A stretch of DNA of 64,000 nucleotides from CAWDVK01 sp963805715 (lineage in GTDB: Bacteria; Actinomycetota; Actinomycetes; Streptosporangiales; Streptosporangiaceae). The DNA is taken from the NCBI GenBank assembly GCA_963805715.1, contig CAWDVK010000002.1, forward strand, positions 186,001 through 250,000. Direction: 5' to 3'. Both the position numbers and the translations under genes were made by a program. Numbering within the stretch: the stretch's first letter is position 1; each line of letters begins with the position of its first letter. This document shows positions 53,611 through 63,114 of the stretch, piece by piece. The notes below the pieces were generated by a model. It was not told the origin of the DNA. It searched no databases and saw only the letters and a list, made by a program, of their open reading frames with translations.

Positions 53611-54699
53611 CTACGAGTTGGTTCCCGATTCATCGAGGATGGCGGGGAGGTCAAAGCCGCGGAAGGCGTCTGGGGTGAGGAAGGCGGTGATCTCCTGGAT
53701 CTGCGCGCCGTGCAGGGTGAGCACGTCGATGGCGCGCGGCATGAAGGTCTGTGTCTTGTCGTTCCAGGCGTAGCGGCCGAAGGCGAGCTGCCCGTTCGCG
53801 CGAGCGGGGATGAGGCGCCAGTGGCTCGTCCCTGCAAGTGGCCCGCGGCCGAGGTAGATGGCGACCTGTTCGCGGCCGCGGTACCAGGTGGGTACGGGCG
53901 GCATCGTCAGCTTCGCGTCTTCGGCGAGCATGGCAACGACCGCGTCGACGTCGTTGCGCTCCCAGGCGGTGACGTAGCGCTGCGCGACGAGTCTCAGCGC
54001 GCCGTCGTTCAGTGAGCGCAGCGTCGCCTGCTGGCTTCGCTCTGGCAGTCGTTTGTCTACTGTCTTGTGGGCGCGCTGCAGGGCGCTGTCGACCGAGACT
54101 GGTGTGGTTTCGAGCGCAGTGGCGGTTTCGCGGGCTGAGAACCCGAGTACGTCGCGGAGTATCAGCACGGCGCGCTGTCGCGCGGGCAGGTGCTGGAGTG
54201 CCGCGATGAAGGCGAGCTCGACGCCCTCGCGCTGCTCATAACGGGCCTCCGGGCTGGCCAGGCCGCTGCCGAGCCCGAGCCGCTCATCCGGGTAGGGTTC
54301 GAGCCATACCGCATCGGCCACTGGCTCGGCGAAGTTGTCGTGGGGGTCGGCGGCGGGCGCGTAGTCAACCGGAAGCACTCGCCCGGGCCGCCGCTCGATC
54401 GCCCTGAGGCACGCGTTTGTCGCGATCTTATAGAGCCAGGAACGGACGGAGCTCCGGCCCTCGAAGCGCGGCAGGGCGCGCCAGGCGCGCAGCAGCGTCT
54501 CCTGCAGTGCATCTTCTGCGTCTGCGGCCGAGCCGAGCATCCGGTAGCAGTGGGCGTGCAGCTCGCCGCGGTACGGTCCGGCGAGCCGGCCGAAGGCGTC
54601 GTCGTCGCTCCGCCGGGCGGCCTCGAGCAGCTCTCGCTCCTCACTCGCGGTCAGCGCCATGCGAGCGGCTTTCGTCCCGTGTTCAGGCTCGGTCGTCAT
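53611..54699 (-). CDS. ECF sigma factor with C-terminal SnoaL-like domain (SigG-like)
   Basis: 362 aa from ATG 54699. Region 2: AFGRLAGPYRGELHAHCYRM then LGSAADAEDALQETLLRAWR and SWLYKIATNACLRAIE. Region 4: LQHLPARQRAVLILRDVLGF then SARETATALETTPVSVDSAL. After residue about 225 a SnoaL-like domain follows (VTAWERNDVDAVVAMLAEDA, RGREQVAIYL, ILDESG at the end). This is the TIGR02960/SigG type, in which the SnoaL domain is thought to modulate activity in place of an anti-sigma factor. Translationally coupled with the upstream VOC gene (ATGA overlap). Confidence 0.9.
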   Translation of the reverse strand: MTTEPEHGTKAARMALTASEERELLEAARRSDDDAFGRLAGPYRGELHAHCYRMLGSAADAEDALQETLLRAWRALPRFEGRSSVRSWLYKIATNACLRAIERRPGRVLPVDYAPAADPHDNFAEPVADAVWLEPYPDERLGLGSGLASPEARYEQREGVELAFIAALQHLPARQRAVLILRDVLGFSARETATALETTPVSVDSALQRAHKTVDKRLPERSQQATLRSLNDGALRLVAQRYVTAWERNDVDAVVAMLAEDAKLTMPPVPTWYRGREQVAIYLGRGPLAGTSHWRLIPARANGQLAFGRYAWNDKTQTFMPRAIDVLTLHGAQIQEITAFLTPDAFRGFDLPAILDESGTNS

Positions 54700-55058
54700 G
54701 GTTTTGGCTGCCAGATAGCGAGCTCGCCGCACTGCGGCGCCGAAATGACACTGCGCCATCCGGCCGGCCCCTCGCGCGGCGCCAGCAGCACCGAGGCGCC
54801 GAGCTGGCGCGCGCGTTCGGTGGACTCTTCGATCTGGTCGACCTGGACGTAGGGCAGCCATAGCGGGCGCACGGTGCCGCATTCGACGATGCCGCCGCCG
54901 AAACCGCCTCCCAGGCCGAGGGCGAGGCAGGACCCGGACCCGGCCTCGATCAGCTCCTGGCGCCAGCACAAGAGTTTCGCGTAGAACGCCCTCGCCCGTG
55001 CGTGATCACCGGTGTGGAGCTCCAGGTGAACGACGGGCCCGGGACTGGACATATGCAT
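54696..55058 (-). CDS. VOC-family protein coupled to the sigma factor gene
   Basis: 120 aa from ATG 55058, AAGG 5 nt upstream; GTG 55064 is an alternative. SSPGPVVHLELHTGDHARAR then AFYAKLLCWRQELIEAGSGS, IVECGTVRPLWLPYVQVDQI and CGELAIWQPKP: a glyoxalase fold with HLELH metal-strand motif. Its stop overlaps the sigma factor start. A VOC gene also accompanies the other ECF sigma factor in this window. Confidence 0.85.
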   Translation of the reverse strand: MHMSSPGPVVHLELHTGDHARARAFYAKLLCWRQELIEAGSGSCLALGLGGGFGGGIVECGTVRPLWLPYVQVDQIEESTERARQLGASVLLAPREGPAGWRSVISAPQCGELAIWQPKP

Positions 55059-55279
55059 AGTCACCTTACTTGTGATCCGCGCTCTGGCCGGAATCCATCG
55101 CCGCCGCAGCAGAATCGGTGAGCGAGATCCCGGCCGCGAGGGTGTGCCCAGACCGTCCGGACCAGCTGCTCATTGTCCGTCACGGACCGCCGCCCCAGCC
55201 GCCATCCAAGCCCGAGCAGCGTGGAGCCTGCGCCAAGCCCGGCTTTCGTGGCGAGCGATGGATTGCGGCCTTTCACCGG

Positions 55280-55556
55280 ATCACCACCTCCAGGAGCGGG
55301 GACAGGGCCCGCCGGGCGCGTCCGCGGTTCGCGGGCGGCCGGTATCTATCAGGAGGATCTCGCCAGCATGGCACCGCAAGCGCAATGGATTCACAGCTTC
55401 GTCACCGACGACAAGATCTACTGTCTGTACCTCGCCGGCAACGCCGAAACCATCCGCGAGCACGCCCGCCGCGGCGGATTTCCCGCAGACCACGTCGCGC
55501 TGGTCCGAGCGCTGATCGATCCGACGACCGGAGAGACACCTCTCGCGGGCGAATAG
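55280..55556 (+). pseudogene. C-terminal fragment of a DUF4242 protein
   Basis: AGIYQEDLASMAPQAQWIHS then FVTDDKIYCLYLAGNAETIR and EHARRGGFPADHVALVRALI. The QWIHSFVTDDKIYCLYLA--AE-I-EHA-R-G-P pattern is the second half of DUF4242 (ferredoxin-like) proteins, whose first strand and N-terminus are not encoded upstream. A possible in-frame start at ATG 55369 has AGGAGG about 12 nt away, so a short product could still be made. Confidence 0.5.
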
Positions 55557-55670
55557 CCATCGGCTATGCCGATGTCGACGCGAGCACACCCTAGGCAGCC
55601 GCCAGCACCTCGACCCATCGGCCACGATGCGCGCTGCGCACCACCATCCACACACGACAAGGAGACCGCC

Positions 55671-55856
55671 ATGCACCCCACCATCAGCTACCACCTGGCC
55701 ACGGCCCGGGCCGCCGAGCTGCGCAGCCAGGCCCAGCGAGACGCACTGGCCCGCGCCGCCCGCCACGCGCGAACGCACAAGCTCGAGCATGCCGCACCTA
55801 GGCTCGCGGCCGCAGGGCGCCGCCTGCTCACCTCCCTGCGCCCCCGCGGCACCTGA
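55671..55856 (+). CDS. small basic helical protein
   Basis: 61 aa, MHPTISYHLATARAAELRSQ then AQRDALARAARHARTHKLEH. AAGGAGA lies 8 nt before ATG 55671, as good a ribosome site as any in the window. Similar short proteins starting MHP-ISYHLA-ARIADLR-QAQRD-LARAAR are frequent in actinomycetes and have no known role. Possibly co-transcribed with the DUF4242 remnant. Confidence 0.7.
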   Translation: MHPTISYHLATARAAELRSQAQRDALARAARHARTHKLEHAAPRLAAAGRRLLTSLRPRGT

Positions 55857-55923
55857 CCAGCCTCCCGCATCGCCGCCTCGCACCCGATAGCGGCCGATAC
55901 AGGCGGGCGTTGCCGCCCAGCGG

Positions 55924-56328
55924 CTAGCGAGCAGCGTCGGTTACCTTCCCGGTCCGGCGGTAGTGGGCGAGGGTCTTGCGGACCCGCCGACGGATCCGCT
56001 CGTCCGGGTCGTTGTGGCGGGACTCGAGGGCCTGGATCACAGCCGGGATACGGGGCGCGGGCGTGCTGTCCGTGAGGGCGTGGATCACGTCGCCGCGGAC
56101 CAGGGGATCGGTATCCTCGACCAGCTCGAGCAACCTCGTCCACACCCGGTCGTCGTCGGCCCGGACGTGGCAGGTGCACAGGTTCTTGCACGCGAGCTGG
56201 CGAGCCCGGCTCTCCTCGCTCCGGGACAGCTCCAGGAGCCCGTCGAGAGCATCCTCGGCTGTGCGCCTGTCGCCGGCCGGCAGGCCGACCCCTACCTTCT
56301 CGGCGATCCTGTTGAACCGTCCCACCAT
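55924..56328 (-). CDS. HEAT-repeat protein
   Basis: 134 aa. Three to four HEAT-like helical pairs: AGDRRTAEDALDGLLELSRS, RVWTRLLELVEDTDPLVRGD, VIHALTDSTPAPRIPAVIQA and ESRHNDPDERIRRRVRKTLA. DPxVRxxV motifs mark the repeats. An all-helical scaffold for protein interaction; partner unknown. A CTCH motif at CKNLCTCHVR. Intact; start ATG 56328 without obvious ribosome site. Confidence 0.75.
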   Translation of the reverse strand: MVGRFNRIAEKVGVGLPAGDRRTAEDALDGLLELSRSEESRARQLACKNLCTCHVRADDDRVWTRLLELVEDTDPLVRGDVIHALTDSTPAPRIPAVIQALESRHNDPDERIRRRVRKTLAHYRRTGKVTDAAR

Positions 56329-56396
56329 CTAGACGACGATAGCGTCGGCCGGGTGCCCGGACCAGGGATTATCTCGCCGATTGGCGGAGCCTTCGG

Positions 56397-56500
56397 ACCC
56401 TCAACTTCACCGGGTCACTCGAAGTGGCCAGGCAGATCGGGAGAGCTGCGGGCGGCCCGCTCAAGCGGCTCACGCTGGAACTCGGCGGCAAGTCGGAACC
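56397..56500 (+). pseudogene. aldehyde dehydrogenase fragment
   Basis: NFTGSLEVARQIGRAAGGPL then KRLTLELGGKS. This is the ALDH NAD-binding helix (FTGS-EVGR-I) and the general-base Glu (LTLELGGKS); the catalytic Cys and everything else are absent. Only about 35 residues survive. Confidence 0.75.
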
Positions 56501-56841
56501 AGCTGGCCGCCGAACCGCACGTGCGTGCGCGCTGGTCAACCCGGCGCTGAAGGTCCGCAACGGCATGCGGGGACTGCCCGCCCACGAATGCCCGTTCGCA
56601 CCAGAACATTCATTACGGCGCGCCATCGTGGCCTTGCGTCACCGAGCCCATTACCGCGCAGAACGGCGGTTACTTGCGGTCAGCGTAGGCCAGGTCCAGT
56701 CACTGAGTGTGATCTGATCTCAGGCCGAGCCCGCGGGGCGTTGCGCCGGCTTCGGAGCCCGCTACGACCGGCCGAGTCCACGCCGGAGGTCGTCGCGCCC
56801 GGCTCACCCGGCGGCGTATGCGTTGCCGTAGGCTCGCGCTG
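56501..56841. other. intergenic stretch, nothing recognised
   Basis: Between the aldehyde dehydrogenase fragment and the small ORF at 56842; no gene, repeat or hairpin noted. Confidence 0.4.
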
Positions 56842-57150
56842 ATGGACTGGGAGATCAGAGCGAACCTGGGCAGGCACGTACGCACGGGCGTCGACGCGCA
56901 CGGTTGGCGCTGGGAGATCACCCGGGGTGCGGAGGTTGCGCAGGTCGTAATTGAGATCAGCGGGAGGGCCTGGTCAAGCGATCCTCTCAGCCTTCCTGAA
57001 GACACGCGGCACGCGCTCGAGACCGACGGCCACGCCGAGCTACTCAAGGTCCTCGGCCAGGACGACCCGCCCCGCGTCATCCGATGCGGCTATTCCGGCT
57101 GCTCGTATCCGTCTGCCGACGAACTCGGTGAGCGGCCTAGCCGAACGTGA
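56842..57150 (+). CDS. small protein of unknown function
   Basis: 102 aa from ATG 56842. MDWEIRANLGRHVRTGVDAH then GWRWEITRGAEVAQVVIEIS and HAELLKVLGQDDPPRVIRCG ending YSGCSYPSADELGE. Amphipathic and balanced composition, plausible as a real gene, but no family recognised and no strong ribosome site. Located 119 bp upstream of the amidohydrolase gene. Confidence 0.45.
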   Translation: MDWEIRANLGRHVRTGVDAHGWRWEITRGAEVAQVVIEISGRAWSSDPLSLPEDTRHALETDGHAELLKVLGQDDPPRVIRCGYSGCSYPSADELGERPSRT

Positions 57151-57269
57151 ACACGTAGCCTCGACGCCAGGAGCAAGGAAGGCGATGTCAAACATGCGGT
57201 CGACGGTCAGGCTGCGCTGAGCAGGGGAGGACCCATGATGGCTGCGGCGCCCGGTATGGGCAGGCGACA

Positions 57270-58574
57270 GTGACCGCCGCCCGGCAGCAGCCGACTGCCG
57301 CACCTGCTGGTGCCGTGCTGACGGCGCTGCTGCAGGCTGCGGGCCAGGAGGTGCCGGCCGCGGTCGCCCTGCGCCGCGAGCTGCACGCTAGCCCCGAGCT
57401 CGGCGGCCACGAGGCCGGGACTGCGAGCCGGGTCGCGGCCGCACTGGGGGAACCGGGCGCCCCGTCTGTTACCACGGGCCGCATTGTCCGCATCGGCGCT
57501 GGTAGCGGGCCGTCCGTGGCTATCCGGGCCGAACTGGATGCGTTGCCGCTCATCGAGCAGACACCGGTCGCATGGGCATCGCGTAATGGCGCCAGCCACT
57601 CTTGCGGTCACGACGTGCACCTGGCAGCCCTCGCCGTGGCGGGCCGTGCGGTGCGCCGCGTCGGTGGGCCGCTGCCGCTGGCCGCCGTGCTGCAGCCGCG
57701 GGAAGAGAGCTCCCCGAGCGGGGCTCGGGACATGGTCGGCTCCCCGCAGCTGGAGGCCCAGGACATCCGGGCCGTGATCGGCGTCCACGTGCACCCGCAC
57801 GTCGCCCGCGGCCAGGTCAGTGTCGGGCCCGGCCCCGTGAACGCGGCCTCGGACGAGGTCACCATCACCGTTCGCGGTCTTGGCGGGCACGCCGCCTACC
57901 CGCACGTGACCAGGGACCCGGTCATCGCGGCCGCGCACGTGATCCTTGCCCTGCAGCACCTGATCAGCCGCCGCACCGACCCCATGCACTCCGCCGTCCT
58001 CACCATCGGCACGGTGCAGGCCGGCGCAGCCGCGAATGTCGTCCCCGAACAGGTCGTTCTCACCGGGTCGCTGCGGACTTTCGAGCCCGCCGACCGGGCG
58101 TCGCTGCGGTCTGCGGTTAGTGCCACCGCTGGGGCCACCGCCGAGGCGTACGAGTGCGCTGCGCACACATCGTTCACGCACGGCGAACCGGTACTGGACA
58201 ATGATCCCGCCCTTGCCGCGGCTGCGGCTGCCTGCCTGACCCAGGCCGGGTTCCAGGTAGTCGAGTCGCTGCGTTCCTGCGGGTCGGACGACTTCGCGTA
58301 CTACTGCACGAGGTACCCGTCACTGATGATGTTCGCTGGCGTCGAGCAGCTCGGCCCGCCAGACGCGCCGGGCCTGCACCATCCGGCGTTCCTGCCCCAC
58401 GAGGACGCGGTCGGAGATGTGGCCCGGGCCATGCTCGCCGGCTATGTGGCGGCCTGCTCGGTCGTGCTGCCGGGTGCCGTCGGCAGGCCCACGAGGACAC
58501 CGCCACCGCACGCTGATCGCGCCGGACAACGACCGGCGGCGGGCCGCACCGGGCACGCGGACGAGCAGCGATGA
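57270..58574 (+). CDS. M20-family metal-dependent amidohydrolase
   Basis: 434 aa from GTG 57270. RRELHASPELGGHEAGTASR then IRAELDALPLIEQTPVAWAS, SHSCGHDVHLAALAVAGRAV, IGVHVHPHVARGQVSVGPGP, VRGLGGHAAYPHVTRDPV and ESLRSCGSDDFAYYC. Dinuclear zinc-type site with HSCGHDVH and the dimerisation domain GHAAYPH. The family includes IAA-amino-acid hydrolases, N-acyl-amino-acid amidohydrolases and hippurate hydrolases. The usual catalytic Glu-Glu (QPAEE) is replaced here by QPREE, which keeps the EE pair. Intact; last 40 residues are low complexity. Confidence 0.92.
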   Translation: MTAARQQPTAAPAGAVLTALLQAAGQEVPAAVALRRELHASPELGGHEAGTASRVAAALGEPGAPSVTTGRIVRIGAGSGPSVAIRAELDALPLIEQTPVAWASRNGASHSCGHDVHLAALAVAGRAVRRVGGPLPLAAVLQPREESSPSGARDMVGSPQLEAQDIRAVIGVHVHPHVARGQVSVGPGPVNAASDEVTITVRGLGGHAAYPHVTRDPVIAAAHVILALQHLISRRTDPMHSAVLTIGTVQAGAAANVVPEQVVLTGSLRTFEPADRASLRSAVSATAGATAEAYECAAHTSFTHGEPVLDNDPALAAAAAACLTQAGFQVVESLRSCGSDDFAYYCTRYPSLMMFAGVEQLGPPDAPGLHHPAFLPHEDAVGDVARAMLAGYVAACSVVLPGAVGRPTRTPPPHADRAGQRPAAGRTGHADEQR

Positions 58575-58712
58575 GCGGCGGAAGCGATGAATGACAACGG
58601 CGTAAGTGCGCGCTGATGCCGTCACTGCGCTTGGGCGAGGCGATAGGCGAGTCACTCGATGTTTTCGCTGCAGATCAGAAGGGACGGATGCTCGGGTCCG
58701 CGCGTGGTGGCG

Positions 58713-59856
58713 TTACTGGAGCCGCGGATGCGGATATTGTGCTGCGCGGTGCTGAAAGGACAGGATGTTCGGGTTCTGGATGATGCCAGCGCGGATCTCG
58801 ATGGCCCGCCGAATGGTCTGATTGGAGTCCCACACGCCAGGGCCGCCAAGCACGGTCCTCAGGTGTGGCCGCAGGGCTTGACTGATCTCCCAGGTGGCGG
58901 AGTTCCGCAGCAGCGACGGGCTGTGGTCCACGGCGTAGTAATGGATGTTGCTGCCCACGGTGAACATGGGGTCCGCAAACGATGTGGGCTGTGCCCAGCT
59001 GAAGCCCATCCCCGCGTCGCACGGCACGTCGACGATGAGCGTGCCGGTGAGAACGCGGCCAGGTCATCATCGGTGACGAACATCAGTGGCGCGTCGGTGT
59101 GCTGGAGTACGCAGTTGACCACGATGTCGAACCCGGCAAGGTAGGCGGCCAGCGGCACCTGGCCGCTTTCCCCCAGCGCGTGGCACCGGGCAGGGTTACC
59201 GGCGTCGCGTTCGAAATGCACCATGCGGGCCGAGTGGATGGGTGCGGCAACGGCGGTCACCTCCCAGTGGGTGAGAACGTCCACGATGTTCACGCCGTAA
59301 GCGTTCAAAGTGGTCACCGCGCCCCGGCCGGTCGCACCGAACTGATGACAGCTGCGCGAAGCGGCCGCCCGTATTCACCGGTGATCCCCAGCGGCTGCAT
59401 GGCGTGCAGCACCGAGCAGTAGCCGGCCAGTTCGTTGTTCTTATGGAAAACGTGCAGGCTAAACGAGCCGTCGCTGTGCCAGTAGTTCATCGCCTCAAAC
59501 GCGATCAGGGTCAGCTGGCGGTCGACGCCCAGCTGGGTGATGTCCTCCTATTGGACGCAATGGGCCCAGCCCTGCAGAATCTGGCCCTCGCGCATCTGCG
59601 CAAGGTCTTGAGGCAGTGGCTTGGGAAGCAAGATGACATCACAGTCCGCCAGCAGCTGCTCACGACTGCGGAAGCCAGCAACGTAGCTCGCCAGCTGCCC
59701 GTCCGGCACGCCGAAGCGCTCACCGTAGCCGCGCTCAAGGTAGATGCACCGCCGTAGGCCGGCCTCGATCCGCTCGACATGCAGCGGGTGGATCGGCAGC
59801 CGTTGCTCGTTCTCCTTCCGCGACCGTGCCATCACCCCGAGACTGAGCTGATCCAC
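58713..59856 (-). pseudogene. N5-(carboxyethyl)ornithine synthase-like / alanine-dehydrogenase-fold enzyme, degenerate
   Basis: Fragments in several frames cover the full enzyme: LGVMARSRKENEQRLPIHPL with FLERGYGERFGV-like IYLERGYGERFGVPD, CDVILLPKPLPQDLAQMREG, then (after an in-frame TAG at 59546-59548) LTLIAFEAMNYWHSDGSFSL and HKNNELAGYCSVLHAMQPLG, a frame change near 59345, VNIVDVLTHWEVTAVAAPIH then ESGQVPLAAYLAGFDIVVNC, a frame change near 59050 and MGFSWAQPTSFADPMFTVGS with VDHSPSLLRNSATWEISQAL. Rossmann glycine motif falls at a frame change. One nonsense and at least two frameshifts make this a true pseudogene. It reduces an imine between pyruvate and ornithine in the functional family. 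Start GTG 59856 follows GGGGAG. Confidence 0.85.
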
Positions 59857-60114
59857 ACGCACTCCCCTGCCGGTTCCTTACGCCGCACAGCCACCGCTGC
59901 GCATGCCAGTTCCCGGTGCCGCGCAATGCCCGCAACCGGGCACCAAGCTAGCGCGCCGCGGCGATCCTGTCCCGCCATAGCGCGGCTCCCCGCGGCACGC
60001 TGAGTTGGCGTGAAGAGTTCGTCAGCGCGGCCCCATCTGGAAGATGGGGCCGAACCGCAGCTGCACGCGCCGCGCCCGAAACGGGCTGGCCAGGTTGGCC
60101 AGCGACAGACAGGT

Positions 60115-61689
60115 TCATCCCGACTGGGCCAGTTCCTTGCGCGACGCGACGCCCGGTCCGGGCCCCTGCCGCGGAACCTGCAGGAGTTCGGCCTTGGCAA
60201 GGGTCCGGGTGGCCGCGGTGCTGGCAGCCCGGTTCGCGCAGAGCCGGTCCACCACGGGGCGGACCGCGGCACACAGGTGCTTGGCCTCGTGGGCGGAGCC
60301 GCCGATTGCGGTCAGCCCGAACCTGCCGTCGATGGCGATGCCCGACAGCATGTGCAGCACCACACCGGTCCCGGTCCGGCGGTCGAACTCCAAGCCGGCG
60401 CAGCGTACGCCCTCGATGACCTGGCCCGGGGGCAGCCCGGTCCACCGCGGGTCCCCCAGGTGGTCGGTCGCGCAGTAGTACCGCGCCGATCCATCGGGAA
60501 GCCTCCACCGCCCGTGGGCGTCGTAGCTGCCCGGCAGCAGGCTGGACAGTACGACGAGGGGCGGGGTGGTGCCGCCCCGCCGCAGATTCACCTCCAGGGC
60601 ATACAGCCGCCACGGCTGACCGCGGTCCCGGGCCGCCGCAAAGTCGATGCTCACCATCCCCCTCACCTGGTGCCCGGCGAGAAGCCGCCCGACACGCTGG
60701 CCGTAGGTGGTCAGCTGCATGGCGTAGTCCCGGCTGGCCGGGAAACGGCAGCCGGTGTAGACCTGGCCGTTGTCCCCGCCGAGGATCTGCTCGTGAGTGG
60801 CGACAACCACGGACCGGCCCTCGGGAGTGATCTGGATCTGGACGCTGGGGCTGGACCAATCCTCGCCCGTGATATACGCCTCCACGACGCCGCCGAGCGC
60901 GAGTTCAGCCAGGTACCAGTCCGGCAGCGAGGCCACCCGCTCCGCAACCGTCCGGGGCGAGGCGGGTGACCCGGCTGGGTCTTGCAGCGCGATCACCTGG
61001 TTGCCGTCGCCCGAGGTGCTGTTGTCCAGCTTGACGACGGCGGCCGCCAGCCCGGGGTGGGCCGTGCGCAGGCTGGCGATCGCGAGCCGCAGGTCATCCG
61101 CCGTCCGGACGCCTTCGGTCCCCGAAGGCGTTGGTATTCCCGCGGCGGCAAACAGCCTGCGTCCAGCGCTCTTGAAACCCAGCGGCCACAGTTCGGGGGC
61201 AGTGCCGTTCACCGGGGCCTGCAACCGAACCGCCACGGCGACCTCGTCGCCGGTGACATTCCACGGCTCGATGAACGCCGGGCGGCCACCGATCAGGCCG
61301 CGGATGTGGTCCACAAGGTCGGGCCGGTCCAGCAGCTTCGCGGCGAGAGGACGACCCGAATCGCCGGGGACCACCACGGTGTAGATCCTGGGGCGGACCC
61401 GCGCCGACGTCTCTGGCGGCAGCAGCGAAAGGTAGTAATCGATGACCTCAGCGTCCGGCGCCTGGCTGAAGACGAACACCAGCGTGCAGGCCTCGACACG
61501 CGCCAGTTGCAGGATTTCCACCAGGAAGCGGTGCTCAAGCGCGGGCAACCGGTACGCGTAATGCCGCAGCGCCGAAGCGCCGAGGTTGTACGACGGCAGC
61601 ACGACACGCACGTGCTCGGTGCCACCCGGTGGCTGGCTCAACCGCCACGCCGGCACCAGACGTTGTTGCAACAGCGTGAAATCGCGCAT
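60115..61689 (-). CDS. PGM1-like ATP-grasp peptide ligase
   Basis: 524 aa from ATG 61689 (GGGGGG 6 nt upstream). N-terminal domain of about 150 residues (VRVVLPSYNLGASALRHYAY, CTLVFVFSQAPDAEVIDYYL), then the ATP-grasp domain: GFKSAGRRLFAAAGIPTPSG, AAAVVKLDNSTSGDGNQVIA (P-loop-like), SVQIQITPEGRSVVVATHEQ and, at the metal site, LYALEVNLRRGGTTPPLVVL. EVNLRRGGTT is the signature of the family named after PGM1, the pheganomycin ligase that joins peptides to amino acids. The C-terminal 80 residues (IAIDGRFGLTAIGGSAHEAK) are typical. Intact. It lies 260 bp downstream-facing from the decayed carboxyethylornithine synthase, so a non-protein amino acid pathway may have lost its first enzyme. Confidence 0.88.
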   Translation of the reverse strand: MRDFTLLQQRLVPAWRLSQPPGGTEHVRVVLPSYNLGASALRHYAYRLPALEHRFLVEILQLARVEACTLVFVFSQAPDAEVIDYYLSLLPPETSARVRPRIYTVVVPGDSGRPLAAKLLDRPDLVDHIRGLIGGRPAFIEPWNVTGDEVAVAVRLQAPVNGTAPELWPLGFKSAGRRLFAAAGIPTPSGTEGVRTADDLRLAIASLRTAHPGLAAAVVKLDNSTSGDGNQVIALQDPAGSPASPRTVAERVASLPDWYLAELALGGVVEAYITGEDWSSPSVQIQITPEGRSVVVATHEQILGGDNGQVYTGCRFPASRDYAMQLTTYGQRVGRLLAGHQVRGMVSIDFAAARDRGQPWRLYALEVNLRRGGTTPPLVVLSSLLPGSYDAHGRWRLPDGSARYYCATDHLGDPRWTGLPPGQVIEGVRCAGLEFDRRTGTGVVLHMLSGIAIDGRFGLTAIGGSAHEAKHLCAAVRPVVDRLCANRAASTAATRTLAKAELLQVPRQGPGPGVASRKELAQSG

Positions 61690-62036
61690 GAGGAGCCCCC
61701 CAACACGGCTCTCATGCGGGAAACGTAAGCGGCCGGAGACGGCCACAACAGGGCCGTTCGGCCCTTCCTCGCCATTGTGGCCGGACCTATATTCCGATCA
61801 CCTGCATATGCGGTAGATCCTGGCCGCCAGCACCCGTCTACCGCACAGCTCAGTGAGATCATCTGCCTGGCTTGACGCCTCGCAGGCGCGCAGAACGTCC
61901 AGATCCGGAACGGTGACCGCCTTGATCTGAGCAGAGCCTGAGGTCGACCAGAACGGCGGCGATGCGCGCAACTCATTTCGCAGTCTTGTCACTCAGCGTC
62001 AGCCCAAGGGTCGCGCGGGACCTGTCAGCAGGGGCG
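61690..62036. other. intergenic stretch, nothing recognised
   Basis: Contains a 64-codon minus-strand frame (61798-61992) of no known type; no repeat or signal noted. Confidence 0.4.
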
Positions 62037-62521
62037 CTACGACTGATCCGGACCTGCTTGTGACGCGTCTTCGCCGGGGTCAGTTTGGTTTTGCTGGCTG
62101 GAGTTCCAGGCGATCTCGAACAGATGAACCGTCGGGGTCGGTGAAGTGCCCGGAGTAGACCCCGAACGGGCGCATGTGGGCCGGTGCCGTGAGCGCGCCG
62201 CCGGCGGCTTCGGCTTGCCGGAGCAACTCGTCAACCTCTGTCTGCGATTGGGCGGGGATACCCAGGCTGAACTCGGTGGAGCTGGGCGGCCCAGGCGGCA
62301 GGCCGGCGTCCTTGGCCAGGTTGGCGCGCTCATACAGCATGAGCATCAGGCCGCTGTCGAGGGTGGAAGATGGCGATGGTGGCATCGGCGCTGGTGACCT
62401 CGTCGTGGAATTCCTGGCCGGCGATGCCCTCGGTCGGCCAGCCGAGGCCGTCACGGTAGAAGGCGACCGATCGGCCGAGATCGGCTACGGCCAGGGTGAT
62501 GAAGAAGATCTTCGCTTGCAT
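62037..62521 (-). pseudogene. VOC-family protein with two frameshifts
   Basis: MQAKIFFITLAVADLGRSVA then FYRDGLGWPTEGI, GQEFHDEVTSADATIAIF from ATG 62521 (AAGGAG upstream); next frame LDSGLMLMLYERANLAKDAG, TEVDELLRQAEAAGGALTAP, GVYSGHFTDPDG; third frame HLFEIAWNSSQQNQTDPG. A complete glyoxalase-fold protein of about 150 residues is spelled out, with breaks near 62365 and near 62125. The second is compatible with an inserted base, so the lesions are not all deletions. Confidence 0.78.
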
Positions 62522-63114
62522 TCCCATCTCCTTCCGGCACCGCCAGGCAGGTGCCTGGACGGTACAGATGCAAATAGCCTGCCTGCCACTGCCGGCAAGC
62601 CAACGCCCGGAGTGCTCCAGCGCGAGGGCGCCGATCTCGCTCCCACTCGCCAGCAGGCACCGGATCTTGTGCGCCTGGCCGCCACCAGCCGCCGCTCCAG
62701 CTTGCCGGGTAGCACGCTGCCGATCCCCGGGTGCCGCCATGCGGCCGCCATGCTGATGCTCATCACCTGCGTTCCGATCAGCCAGGTCTGTGTGCCCGCG
62801 GCCCCGCTAAGCGATCAACCACACTTGGCATCGGCCACAGGTTTGCGTCTTCGCAACGGCTGCCGAGCGCGGCACCTTCGATTTCGCTGCTCATCCTGGG
62901 CAGCCCTGTCGGTGTCCAGCTAACCGAGATCGGGGCCTGGCCCGGGCTGCTGGATGCCGGAAACGGGTGTTGGTGGCGGCTATGGCGCGGCCCTGAACGC
63001 CGGTGCCCGTGCTGGCTTTGGCGTGTCTGGGCTAGCTGGGCCTGGGACCTTTGCCTCTACCTGTTGTGCCCACGGCCGGATCGGATGGGAGCAGATCCGC
63101 AGCGGGAGAACGGC
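62522..63114. other. intergenic stretch, nothing recognised
   Basis: Frames of mixed composition with no motif or ribosome site on either strand between the broken VOC gene and the SRPBCC fragment. Confidence 0.4.

Noticed and set aside
59546..59548. TAG read as pyrrolysine or another recoded residue
   Set aside because: The gene also has at least two frameshifts, so nonsense decay is the simpler explanation.
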